Source: Craspedostauros australis (lineage: Eukaryota > Bacillariophyta > Bacillariophyceae > Mastogloiales > Achnanthaceae). Taken from it: DNA of 64,000 bases. The first letter of the stretch is position 1; each line of letters begins with the position of its first letter. The notes beneath the pieces are model-generated. The model was given only the letters and a program-made list of their open reading frames with translations, was not told where the DNA came from and did no database searches. Below are positions 46,901 to 55,200 of the stretch, piece after piece. The stretch lies in the NCBI GenBank assembly GCA_026770025.1, contig JAMXDE010000048.1, forward strand, positions 248,001-312,000. Direction: 5' to 3'. The position numbers were made by a program, and so were the translations under genes.

Positions 46901-46995
46901 GCCAGCTCGTGAAGGTGCAGAGCAAGTACAAGGATGAGCTGTACACCCTGAAGCAGCGCATCAAGGATCTGGAAGAAGGTAAGGAGGAACAGTGA
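40987..46995 (+). CDS. Giant coiled-coil protein, 2002 residues
   Basis: A 6-kb frame without introns. Residues 1-585 are disordered and highly charged, with Asp runs (about 79-89 and 272-281), Lys-rich blocks (RRRSKQGKKKGG, about 335-360) and Ser-rich stretches. Residues about 586-1797 are an almost continuous coiled coil rich in Glu, Gln, Ala and Lys, of the kind seen in golgins, tethers and cytoskeletal scaffolds. Shorter coils lie at about 1847-1872 and 1963-2002. No motor, GRIP, GRAB or other terminal domain is seen, so the cell compartment is unknown. The coil contains a 72-residue tandem duplication (listed separately), and QRYL-type motifs occur twice near the N-terminus. GTAAGG near the stop could in principle be a donor to a further 3' exon, but nothing convincing follows. 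A tethering or scaffolding role is inferred from shape only. Confidence 0.85.
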   Translation: MSKVDCPEALALAADHSRRRSSVAQRYLQNVQLKSPSSSSRRTSLKPSQIFGSNHSRSAIGPPLSVGKGVATSSLGDDANDDDDDDDEPKKQPEEQLKEEQSQEPANGPSAPQDASKVPTSTSSIKQRYLHGLQKQQKQQDSSKDKDHVSLLPKGGRGDKRTNQSNNGAARSPSKSSKDPHNHVGASSQSPEKNGKIERDADDTSFAGSQHSRSHRNDRCMQDPSPSPITLSTPTSKSASVSRKISKLSSPWLSAKPPLLSNKAGGDAQQGDDDDDDDDDGIVYLDWASAVGLPSKHSTPKQLSGSPLRPPRSSSRRRSGADDGSVSLNSADKKSGRRRSKQGKKKGGTGKSKKGKKSKAEDHDDDETKRNDGDQQQEEEEEEDLRSRTPSQRRAEAALALCRGSGHDKPAKTPSKSGARRRRLKGQSSSHREEDDPDTMVVTVPKLSGSRHSEKKLSTSLHKPLAVTSSDDDELDGSMSTLGTTASAASRIRRQMQQERAMLKGRSSLSTSKHNRDPLAMPSNHRNSNATNSNISNNNLRPSASALASPPKPQRATKSNGSRSPRKVITPLAQDRAITKHKDKAENADISNHPTVQQLQKRIQELEAEIGDLHHSHDVKLSSEVDAAKAQSQKQIDAMQTQHANEMAKMTESHQEVMEAQANKLQLLEEHKAESQQQYDEHANAMAALQEQLETVQQKLQASTLQNEELKAQHEESRQQEQQQHEAAIEALKAQHTRHASEMQEQLDVTQKELDAAAARQEERAKGDAEVAEKQKAEHEANLAAERASHAKALDVLQSKLDSALESADQLAQEKTKQESDHETTVAEQVQAHEEAVNAMTSQHDATVSEMQTQLTTVKQELDDLRETKNNGDAEHTNAMEKLRVDNEAAIASLLADHGETMSLLQTKLQVTQEELDQAKESNEEQTEQLSKFDEMQETQQRDHQTALQELEGSHTAALVSMQTELDSARQELEQLSIQQRDADDRHSEAIEQMETDRSTTQAAQEQEMQRQRSEYEKEKESIIASHAVALESMMTELQTVRDALQASQSDQSQQAAKHEAEIESLQQQLVQQAQERESATTELVRQHAEAYEALISEHASELSNLASQNDQSEMLESVKTKHEQALQDHEAQRKQLANEHESQIESIRGEHSESVAQLQQQLDDAKARHETTQQELHGLQTQSDNDNLQIQNDHESAIAKLENDLAEQRKAADEALHKVQAEHAAEVESLQRSLNAATAQHETTQKELHDLQTQSSDEKAQIANDHEAAVHRLENDLNEQQKGADEAVDKLRADHATQVESLQRCLDEMREAKEAQTQPQPQDFATDQLKSEHDNAMDSLRATFDEQQTELRSELESAQAERDANAAGMEDMKQEHEEKLISIKIQHEEELRRLQNELDQLREQHDAKLKAMADSETATKELEAELKTLQNQQENGSTDRGVPGESNDDDAQLQNQLEQARAQLDDVKTKLDEAHEAKLTALKEEHQQQVQTSQDEIADFADQKVAWKAQLEEQSRQLEEAAAMRATEEASSQRVVELEQQINEMEQFMEQIHANNAEQMRQLGDEVDGKDKTIEWMKLEESRREDEAKALQLKLQAAQDENDAEAASFEDKLKAVMSQLDSVTQENDTIASRHQQQLTELQEALSQQETTANDLQSTNADLQAELESTKRELESKMVAATSTTDESNGEANDATQPPKEEAGKEELQAAQQELAQLKEASETNESELQSKIAELENELHCVAEEQDESRGHLKSLSTSIAELQVENMDLKAKVAAAEKEREELEQQRRRQEEEAASKAKADGSISDASANGDNAPTKRDQSQSKNAAPDIQVNTDPHEGSPANELKDVKSEVEELEVQLALAKGRLAMLTADDDDHDDDDDNIDMFQDSAYDEELSHHDEIDDETKTENKRDPASRASSQDDLVQEAVVKKRHRSWMFGFGSSVESGESPTISPTTSPRSLMAENENLKSQLVKVQSKYKDELYTLKQRIKDLEEGKEEQ
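44494..44925 (+). repeat. 72-residue tandem duplication within the coiled coil
   Basis: Two adjacent 216-bp units encode HETTQQELHGLQTQS... and HETTQKELHDLQTQS..., each ending near EVESLQRSL or QVESLQRCL. The copies differ at many positions, so the duplication is not recent. Seventy-two is not a multiple of seven, so copying the unit shifts the heptad phase by two. Confidence 0.85.
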
Positions 46996-47824
46996 ACAGT
47001 GAATAGCGAGGAGATCATTGGTTGGTTGGTTGGTTGGCGAACAGCACAAGCATCCGGGTAGAGTAGATCGTACGCGTACCAATAGATTAAAGAGAAAGAA
47101 CAAGAATGCACTCATGTGCAGGTAAGAATGCAAAACTATCACATCAGTGTCTTACGTATGTATAGCTCTCAGTATGGTGTTGGTATGGTGTTGTACCATC
47201 CATGCATATTGTACAATATCATTCTCTCCTTCGAGTAGATTGCTACTCTCTAGTCTTGTGTTACGTACCATATTGATACTACTTATACTTTCATAGTGGT
47301 ACTCACTAAGTGAATCACGGGCGAAAGAGATTCCCCAACGGCGAATGACCGAACTCGGAGATTCGTTCGCGGTGCGCGCCGTTGGAAAAGAGCGAAGTTG
47401 AGCTTGCTGTTGCACGAATGCCGAGCGTTACGCAACGGAGGCGACAACGGAGATGAGATGACCGCCTCGGACACCATGGAATTAGTATGGGTTCAATCTC
47501 CCAAAGTTTTGACATGATGACTGGGATGCCGATGCTGTTGTGGCAACGTCAACACGTATGACCGTTCAACTTGTGGGCAACAGACAGCAAAAATGAGAGA
47601 AGAGGCAGGATGGCCTCTTGCGGATGTTCTAGATTCGAGTTCAAAATCGGATTTAACAATTTACAGATGCCATCTTGCATCTGATTGGAATGAAAGGTGA
47701 ATTGTGTATGAATGGTATAGCGGGCGCTGGCTGTGCGCAGAGGAGGGATCAAAATTGGCTGTTGCTGCGTTGGTTGCTGCCCACGCTAGCTGTTGAACAT
47801 GTGTCGCTCTTTGTGGGAGTGCGT
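46996..47824. other. Convergent intergenic region
   Basis: The spacer lies between the 3' ends of the coiled-coil gene (+) and the VIFAPG protein gene (-). A TTGG repeat follows the coiled-coil stop at about 47020-47038. No gene is supported. Confidence 0.5.
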
Positions 47825-49465
47825 TCAATGACTAGCGATTGGATGGGAGAGTCTGATCCCGTTGGAAATGTCGAGCTCGTCGCCAGCTTCATCGAACAAG
47901 CTGTGCTCCGGCTTCATGCGGACGAGCTGTGGGAAGGGGCGTCCTCCGAGGATCTCGCTGTCGTCCTCGTTGGCAGCTTCGTTGCTGTTTTGGTTATCGA
48001 CCTCCGTGTCCATGGTGGAGTCGGTCTCGTAGTCGAAGTTGAGAGTGAAGTCCACCAGGGATGGCATGGAGGAGATGGGGCCGTCCAGGCCATCGCACTT
48101 GATCGGGTTGCTGGCCTTGATTGGGTTGAATGCGTAACCGACCGGCAGGGTGTTCTTGCGGAAGATGCTGAGCTGTTCGATGGGCGATGCCGTGCTGCTT
48201 GTGCTGGTGCTCATATTGCTGGCGTCCATGGCGCTGAAGCTCTTGCAGGTGCGGATGGGTGTCTCGAAGACGTACTGGGAGCTGTGCTCTCCGGTGGTCT
48301 CGGTGTCAGCCTGCTTGAGCTCGGCCATGAAGCCCATGTGGTCGTCGATGGTGCATTCGATGCCATCATCGTCGCCCTCGAAGAATGACTGGCAGGCGTC
48401 GATCTGGATGATGCAGGTGCTGTTGTCGTTGCGGTCGTCGGCGAGGACCTTGTCGAGGTCGAACTTGTGGAACTGCACAACCTCCGCACCGGCGATGTGG
48501 AAGGTGGCGCTGTTGTCATCGGCGTCGGCATCCTCGGTGGGGCCGAGGCCGTTGTGCTCCTCGAGATCGAAGCTGGTCGATTGGAGGGAGGCGGTGGACT
48601 GGGTCTCGAAGGTGGCGACCGTCATGGCAGCGCTCACGGGGCTCTCCCTGAGCTCCTCCATGAAGGCCGTTCGTGCGGAGGTGAGGTCCGCTCTCGTCTC
48701 GGCTGTCTTGTCGGCCTCTTCGTCGTTCTGCGCTGGCTGTGGGACTGCTGCTGCGTCTGTTGTTTGAGCGGCGTTGCCTGCGCCCCACGCGAACTGACCT
48801 GGTGCGAAGATCACGGACAGCGGTCTCCACGGCTCTCCTGACTGGCCGTTGCAGTTGAAGTCGACGTTGCTGTCCACTGGGGTGCCGTCGCCAGCTGGAT
48901 CCGCGTAGAGAGGGGAGTCGCTGTATGGGTAGTCGAATGGCGCCACCATGCTGTGCTCCTCAAGGTCTCTGAGGATGGCAGCGTCGTACTCGCTGTATGA
49001 GTCATCATCGGAGTCCTTGGACTCTTCGACTCCGTAGCTGCTGCGATCGATGAGGTGCACGGTTCTCTGGGTCTTCTGCCTCTGCTTCAGCGGCTTGGAG
49101 GTGGACACGGAGCTCTTCATGTGCGGCTCGCGGATGTCGTCATCCCCTGCGATGGTGTTGTCGAAGGGGGTGCTCTTGCAGGCGCTGTAGAGACCCTTCA
49201 GGATGTCATTCAGCACGTTCTCCTTTGGCAGCTTCGGTCCTGAGGAGTTGTAGGCAGCGGTTCTGGGTCGGAAGATGTCCTGCTTGGAGGCTGGGACGTG
49301 CTTGGTGCCGCTGCTGCGCACCTTCTCGTACACCTGCTTCTGCACCTTGCGGCGTGGCTTGGTTGGAGCGACGGCGTTCATGGTGTCATCCATCGGCGAC
49401 GATGATGATGACAGCTTGCTTGTGGAGGAGGTGTTCAGGGTTCCTGGGGCGAAGATGACCTGCAT
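47825..49465 (-). CDS. Acidic protein of unknown function with duplicated VIFAPG motif
   Basis: An intron-free frame of 546 residues, not recognised as any family. It is mostly low-complexity, acidic and Ser/Thr-rich, with no membrane segment or signal peptide. A basic patch near the N-terminus (KPRRKVQKQVYEKVR, about 36-50) could be a nuclear signal or nucleic-acid contact. The motif VIFAPG occurs at residues 3-8 and again at 218-223. A short region (PKENVLNDILKGLYSACKSTPFDN, about 80-103) looks ordered. Codon texture is strongly coding, with GC-rich third positions over the whole frame. The ATG is preceded by ACACAGACAAC, nearly the same as before the ATG of the next minus-strand gene, which supports the start. 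A regulatory or structural role cannot be told from sequence. Confidence 0.75.
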   Translation of the reverse strand: MQVIFAPGTLNTSSTSKLSSSSSPMDDTMNAVAPTKPRRKVQKQVYEKVRSSGTKHVPASKQDIFRPRTAAYNSSGPKLPKENVLNDILKGLYSACKSTPFDNTIAGDDDIREPHMKSSVSTSKPLKQRQKTQRTVHLIDRSSYGVEESKDSDDDSYSEYDAAILRDLEEHSMVAPFDYPYSDSPLYADPAGDGTPVDSNVDFNCNGQSGEPWRPLSVIFAPGQFAWGAGNAAQTTDAAAVPQPAQNDEEADKTAETRADLTSARTAFMEELRESPVSAAMTVATFETQSTASLQSTSFDLEEHNGLGPTEDADADDNSATFHIAGAEVVQFHKFDLDKVLADDRNDNSTCIIQIDACQSFFEGDDDGIECTIDDHMGFMAELKQADTETTGEHSSQYVFETPIRTCKSFSAMDASNMSTSTSSTASPIEQLSIFRKNTLPVGYAFNPIKASNPIKCDGLDGPISSMPSLVDFTLNFDYETDSTMDTEVDNQNSNEAANEDDSEILGGRPFPQLVRMKPEHSLFDEAGDELDISNGIRLSHPIASH

Positions 49466-50694
49466 GTTGTCTGTGTCTGTGTTTATACGTCGTTGATGAG
49501 ATGGGATTGATTGGTGTCGGTTGGTGTCAGTTGGTCTGGTGATGTCAGTCTTCGGTTGTGCTTGTGGTTGCTGTTCTTGTGAATGTTGTTGCTGTGGGTG
49601 TTTGTTTTGTGACCTTTAGTTTTTGGCTTGTGGTTTGAATTGTGAGAGCATGGGAATGTCTCTCCACCTCTCTGTGTGACAATTGGTACAGTCAACAAAA
49701 AAGTAGGACCGGTTGATGTGCCTTTTTTGGCAACCGACGACTCCGCAAATTGGCACATCAAACCCCTCTTGTACACATGTGCAGTGTTCTTTTCGTCTCC
49801 CCCCGAAGGCACAACCCCCTCGCACTTATTGAACTTCCACGTCAAGCTTCAACCAAAGGTGTTCTTTTTCTACGATCGCCATATCCGATACGACATTAAC
49901 GAGCCAATCAAAACTCCAACCGCCATTCCCACGATCGCAAGCCCGACCGTGCCTGTCTTGCCACGATCTTGGGATTGATACGGGCGTTAAAACGGTGTTA
50001 TTCTGACGTTACAAGAAGCCTCTTAAATTTCATCCCCAAGCTCCCGCCAATTCCCGTAACTCAACGGAAACCAAATCGGAACCCTTCTTGTCCCCAACAA
50101 GAAGCGCTGAACGTTCCGCATGTCCGTCTTCGATCCATACGACCAGACTGATCTGCATGAGTTCGTGAATGCAATCGGTTTCAGTCAGCAGTGCACTCGT
50201 GACTCTGCAGACCTCGAAAAAAGAGATGTTGCCTCAAGATCGTGTGATCTGTTCTGTTCACAGAAATCTGTGGCACTTGTCGGGTGAGGTCTTCATCCCA
50301 GAATCGGCGCTCGTGTGGATGGGCGAAACAGAGTGATGTTTCCAGTCAACCCAACAGGTCCTTCTTTTGGGAAGAAAGTGCGAGTTGTGGGTACGACCTA
50401 TGACACGACACAAGTGGAACAGAGCAGAACAGAGAAGAGTGCAGCAGAACTAAATGAGCGAAATGAAACACGCCTTGTCTTTCTGGAGAAAGAGCATGGT
50501 GTGGTACATCGAGGTGTATTGTACCATCATGTTGTATCATCGTAAAGTTCGAGTGAATGGACTAAGAGTGTTTGTATGTATAATACATTCGGCTGCCGCT
50601 AAGTGTGTTTTAATGTACATCAGCCGGTTGGGTGCTGAGGCAGCGTCCTACGGATGCTCGTGACGAGCCGGGGATTCATCCAAGGCCGCCCTCG
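49466..50694. other. Intergenic region between the VIFAPG and DUF6824 genes
   Basis: The promoter side of the VIFAPG gene (minus strand) contains GTTTGAATTGTGAGAG at 49633-49648, a 16-base block found again upstream of the next DUF6824 gene. The right half should hold that gene's 3' end. No further gene is supported. Confidence 0.5.
49633..49648 (-). promoter_or_regulatory. Shared upstream block, copy 1
   Basis: The plus strand reads GTTTGAATTGTGAGAG, 168-183 bases upstream of the VIFAPG gene's ATG. An identical block lies 109-124 bases upstream of the ATG at 52128. Read on the coding strand it is CTCTCACAATTCAAAC. A promoter or leader role is inferred from position and identity alone. Confidence 0.4.
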
Positions 50695-52128
50695 TCACAG
50701 GTTGTGTGCCTTCATGATGTCTTCTGCGCCGTCGATCACGTCCTCCTTCAAGAAGAAGTCGATGTACTGGCGGAACTCATCATCGGCGTAATCTGGGAAG
50801 GCGCCACCGGTCCTCATGGCGTGGCCGTGCGAGGTCGAGTTTGCGTTCGCGTTCAAGTTGATGTTCATGGTGGTGGCCATGTTGCTGATTGTGTTGATGT
50901 GAGTGTTCGCATTGATGCATGTGTTCACGGTCGCGTTCATACGATTGGAGTTATTGTTGCTGTTGCAGTTGGTGTTGTTCAGGCTGTTGCTGTTGTTCAG
51001 GCTGTTGCTGAAGTTGCTTACTGTGATGTCGTGGCTCAAGAAGGCTTGGCGTGGTCCCATGGACATGACGTCGATAGCGGACAGCTGCCCGAGGGGCATC
51101 ATGGAATCCTGCTCCGACTCTGGGAGGTTCAGGCGCTGCGAGCAGTGGATGCGCGGCGAAGGCATTGAAGGTGCGTTGACATCGACGAATGGCATCAGCG
51201 GGCTCATGATATCGCCCGGCTGTCTGACGCTGCGGCTGCTGTTGAGGTTGGTGCTCTTGCTGATGTTGTTGTTACTGCTGCTGCTGATGCAGGACTTGAC
51301 CGTGATGGGGTGCGTGTTCTCCCGCAAAGCACGGTTCAGCATCATCTGCTGGCAGTTGCCGTCGCCTGTGATCGTTTCGATGGAGGCGTCGTCATCCATC
51401 ATGATATCGTTGTTGCTATGGTTGTTGTCGCCGTTGCTGCTGCCTCCGCTACTGCTGCTGGTGCTGCTGCTACTCCTCCTGCTGACCTGCGTGTCTCCGT
51501 CACTGTCGGCACCGGCGTCGCTGAAGTTCGCAAGAGCCGCGCGTGCTTCGGCAGCCGTCCGTATCGTGGGAGAATCCTTCGCCTTGGAGGGCTTGGAGCT
51601 TGCTGCGGATTGGCTCGACCTCCTGCGTCGGCGCGTGGGCTTGCTCGGAGTCGTGATGGAGGTTCTCTTGTCCTTGGTGGTCGCCTTGATGACGGAGAGA
51701 TCTCGCAGGGCGTGCGCCACCTTCTCGCGGACCTTCACATCCTTGAGCGGGACGAAGCGGTTGCTCTTGTGCCTGTAGAATCGGCCTCCGGCGTCTTCGA
51801 TAGAATGGATGATGGCTCCGATGATCAGGCCCTTCTCCGTCTTCGTCTGCGCGCTGAGGTATGCTGGTAGGTTCATGTTGATGGTGAGCCGGAAGCGTCT
51901 GTTGCCGACGTTGTTGAAGCACTTGGCGCTGCGTCCACAGAGGACGTCGTATTGATTCAGGCCTTCGACCACCGATTCGTTGGCTGTGGTGTCGATCTCG
52001 GCGGCAGGCGTCGTTGCCTGCAGTCGTCGTCGCCCGTTGCGTGCCTTGCTCTTGGATGCTGCTGCTGCTGCTCTGTTCATTGTGACTGTTGCTTTTGCTG
52101 CCGCTGTTACTGCTGGATTCTGTGTCAT
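50695..52128 (-). CDS. DUF6824 domain protein, single-domain type (copy 1)
   Basis: The frame encodes 477 residues from the chosen ATG at 52128. The open frame extends upstream to 52446, but that part reads as His/Ile repeats from GT-rich leader sequence. The ATG at 52128 also sits behind ACACAGACAAT, matching the neighbour's start context. The DUF6824 domain is at about 60-145: YDVLCGRSAKCFNNVGNRRFR, then a basic LKDVKVREKVAHALRDL end. The rest is disordered: Ser runs and very Asn-rich tracts (NNSNSLNNTNCNSNNNSN), ending in an acidic helix-like FRQYIDFFLKEDVIDG. Proteins of this make-up are usually nuclear regulators; no activity has been shown for the domain that I know of. It is closely related to the gene at 59150-60301 on the same strand. 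Confidence 0.82.
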   Translation of the reverse strand: MTQNPAVTAAAKATVTMNRAAAAASKSKARNGRRRLQATTPAAEIDTTANESVVEGLNQYDVLCGRSAKCFNNVGNRRFRLTINMNLPAYLSAQTKTEKGLIIGAIIHSIEDAGGRFYRHKSNRFVPLKDVKVREKVAHALRDLSVIKATTKDKRTSITTPSKPTRRRRRSSQSAASSKPSKAKDSPTIRTAAEARAALANFSDAGADSDGDTQVSRRSSSSTSSSSGGSSNGDNNHSNNDIMMDDDASIETITGDGNCQQMMLNRALRENTHPITVKSCISSSSNNNISKSTNLNSSRSVRQPGDIMSPLMPFVDVNAPSMPSPRIHCSQRLNLPESEQDSMMPLGQLSAIDVMSMGPRQAFLSHDITVSNFSNSLNNSNSLNNTNCNSNNNSNRMNATVNTCINANTHINTISNMATTMNINLNANANSTSHGHAMRTGGAFPDYADDEFRQYIDFFLKEDVIDGAEDIMKAHNL

Positions 52129-52236
52129 ATTGTCTGTGTCGTGGATGTGGATATGGATGTGGATGCAGATCTGTTGCTCTTGCTCTTGCGTTGATTGCGT
52201 TGTGTGTGGCAACGTGTGCTGTTGATGTGTGCGTGT

Positions 52237-52252
52237 GTTTGAATTGTGAGAG
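52237..52252 (-). promoter_or_regulatory. Shared upstream block, copy 2
   Basis: This repeats GTTTGAATTGTGAGAG exactly as at 49633-49648, 109-124 bases upstream of the DUF6824 gene's ATG at 52128. The shorter core TCTCACAATT also lies about 122 bases upstream of the sulfatase ATG, in coding-strand orientation. Confidence 0.4.
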
Positions 52253-55200
52253 TTTGCAGATTGTGTGCTTTTGTGGATTTTGTGAGGATGGGAGAGCAGG
52301 GTGCGGGTCTGCGCTGTTGGGACCGTTCTTTCGCCTCGTTCCAATTTATTTTCGTGTTGTTTTACTGTGTATTGTGCGTGGTGCTCCTGTGCGAGTAAAA
52401 CGCAAGGGCGCGAGTTTCCTGCCATGATCTGCGTAACGAGAAACACTTGCGGGTCTCTCTTCGCGCGTTGTTTTGCGTTGTTTTGCTTTGTTGGTTTTTG
52501 TTGGTGGCGATTTCAGCACTGTTGCGGTACCTCATGTCATGAGTTAGCCAGCAACAACAGATACGCAAAACGCGACCTCCCGTTGCGTGAGCGTTTTGTT
52601 TCTTCGAGCGCAGACGTGAGGTAGTGGATGACTGCTGAGCAGGATTGTGAGCATTTTCGTGTGCACTTGCGGCCTTCATCAGACGTGCGATGGATGAATG
52701 GTCACAAACGTGCAGTTGTGACCACACAAGATGTCATTTTCTGTCATTTCGGCACTGTTTTTCGTCTGTTCCGACACTCGATCCTTGCACGTCTGTTGTT
52801 TACTTATGAGCCATGACATCCATTGGTGACCAGGGCATCCCAGACACGGAGACTTGTGAGAGGTTTGGATTTTGGTCACAATTTCGTTCTCGACGCTGAC
52901 TTCGCAAACACAGGCCGGACGCGATCTTGGCGTGTTCTTGTTGTCCGTTCCCACAGGCATTTGTTTCCGCAAGGATACCATACGATACGGATGAGGTATA
53001 GTCGTGTGGCACGCGCACGTCGCGAAAGGCGAAAAACGAATCGCCTCGTGTCGTGCGACATCGCTGTGAGAGGTTATTTTTTTGGTTTGTTTCTTCTCGC
53101 GTTGCTGCCTAATGGATTCTGGGCTCCCTCGGCTCTGAACAGGTTCGGACAAGTTGTGCAAGACGCCAGCAATCGTGGGACAAACTGCGGCGACAAGGGC
53201 GAGGTCGCGAACATGATGCGCGAACGACAATGCCAACGAGCTTTGTCCACAGCCACATCACACGCATCACACACAACTGTCGGTGAGCGGATGTCGTGGC
53301 ATATTGCCGAAGTGTGGTATGTGCTCGTAACCGAAGGGATCGACAGCGGACACGAAACCAGTCCCTTGGGAACATGAATGAAGCGTTCCTCGACCCGCTC
53401 ATGCGTTCATCAGATGGAGCATGAAGTACGCAGAAGCCGCAAGGCAAACGAATCATGACATACGACTCGACCACTGTCTTCCACAGCTGTACGATCTTAT
53501 CCCATCCCGTGACATGTCATGCTGTGAGTAGTGCTCTTTCGTGATGTTGTGAGGACACAAGCAGAAGAGCAAAGGCGGTCGATGGTGAGAAGGGAAGGGA
53601 TGTTGTTCGTTCCAGAGAGAGAGGGAGGGGACCAGTTGCCGCTGCCTTCCCTTCGTTTAGCCTCCCCTGCTCTGTTGGAGTAGCTCTTGTTTCTATACAT
53701 CCCTTGGTTACGACATGTTCATATCACTCTCGTCCACATGTATGAGATGGCCATGCTCAACAGAAGGGAGTAGAGTAGAGCAGAGCTGGGTATTGGTCGG
53801 GTAGTCCCACGTCTTTTTCTATCCCTGCGTGGCTATGTGAGGTGTCTGAGGCGGTTCCTTTTGTTGCCTCTGGTTCGGTGGCAGGTGCTCGTTGAGCAGA
53901 ACAGAGCAGAGAGAAGGCAATACGATCGTCCCATACGTGAATGGTACAAGTACAATCCAATCAGCACCAGGGATGCGCTCCTCCGCCATCCTCTGCTCCG
54001 CTCTGCTGCTGTTGTGGATGAGATGATGGCACAAATGAACACAGGCGGCAACGAAGAACTCTCAGGTGAACGCACGACCCAAGAGCCACGGATGCGTGTC
54101 CACCAGCCCCATGCCTCAAATGATCATCGTCATCGCCAACGTTAGTACCACCAGCAACAAGAACAACAAGAACAACAGATACCAAGACATCATTCGTGCA
54201 CTGGCATGACTACGAGTACGACCAGCGTTCCCTCTCAATTGTTCTCGTCCATCTCCATTCGCGTGGGCCGCAAGAGGCGGGTTCCAATCTGTCGTGATTT
54301 CACGACTCAACGAGGTGGCGCAGAGCAGAACGTTTCCAGCAATTCCCTCTCTCTCCCTTTTGGTCTTCCTGTTGCCGTTGTTGTTGTTGTTGGCGAAAAC
54401 GGCGAACGGTTTGGAGCTGTTCTGTTCGCCCAAATGAATCTCACACGTCTCGAAAGTTGTGAGGCGAAGAGGACCTCTTGGCGAACCGTGCCAGCCATAA
54501 ACCAGACAGGGTGTGCGTCTGGGTCTGAGTGACCGCACGGGCCGATTAGGCGAAACACAACACGCTGGGACAGAATCAGTGACACGATGATTATATGTAC
54601 CACATCGGAGGAATAGTCACAGTGACAGGCACAGTGACGCACACTTGGCCACAATAGCATTTCGACATTCGTCATGTGTTCGTCGCATCCCAGCCCAGGC
54701 GATCTCGCCCAGAGTCGCTTCCAAGGTGGCTCCACAAAACGGGATCGGCAATCGTTCAGCCAAAGGCTTGGCCGCGGTCACAGAATGGTCGCATAAGTGT
54801 GAACATGGTCCTCTTCGCTCCGTGATGTCGCTGTTGTCCCCCTGATCCTTTTCGAGCACTTGTTGTCGGTTGAGGCGCTTTCACAGTATCCGAATACCAT
54901 CAGAAGGAGAGAGAGAGAGAGAAGGAAGGAATGGAGCGGAAGCGTTTGCTCCGTGCACTTTTGTTGTTGGGGCTGGTATCGCAGGGCCTCGGCACGTACG
55001 TACCTTGTACGGTGCGGGTGCTCTGCTCGATGCGCTGTCGCCGACTTGCTACGGTCATGATAGTAGCTCGTATCAAGAAAGGAACTGCCCATCCAGTAGC
55101 AATCATGGATTGGATGGCGATGAACACAAGCACAGGTGGTTTCTCAATTTCTGCCAGGGACAGACAAAGCCTGTGCGGCTTTCCGATTGGAACCATTCGT

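Noticed and set aside
46968-47160. Possible extra 3' exon of the coiled-coil gene using GTAAGG at the end of the frame
   Set aside because: The frame reaches its own stop five codons later, and the only downstream acceptor gives a dozen residues without conserved character.
52129-52446. 106 extra N-terminal codons of the DUF6824 gene at 50695-52128
   Set aside because: The residues are His/Ile/Thr/Gln repeats from leader-like DNA, and the ATG at 52128 has the same preceding sequence as the neighbouring gene's start.
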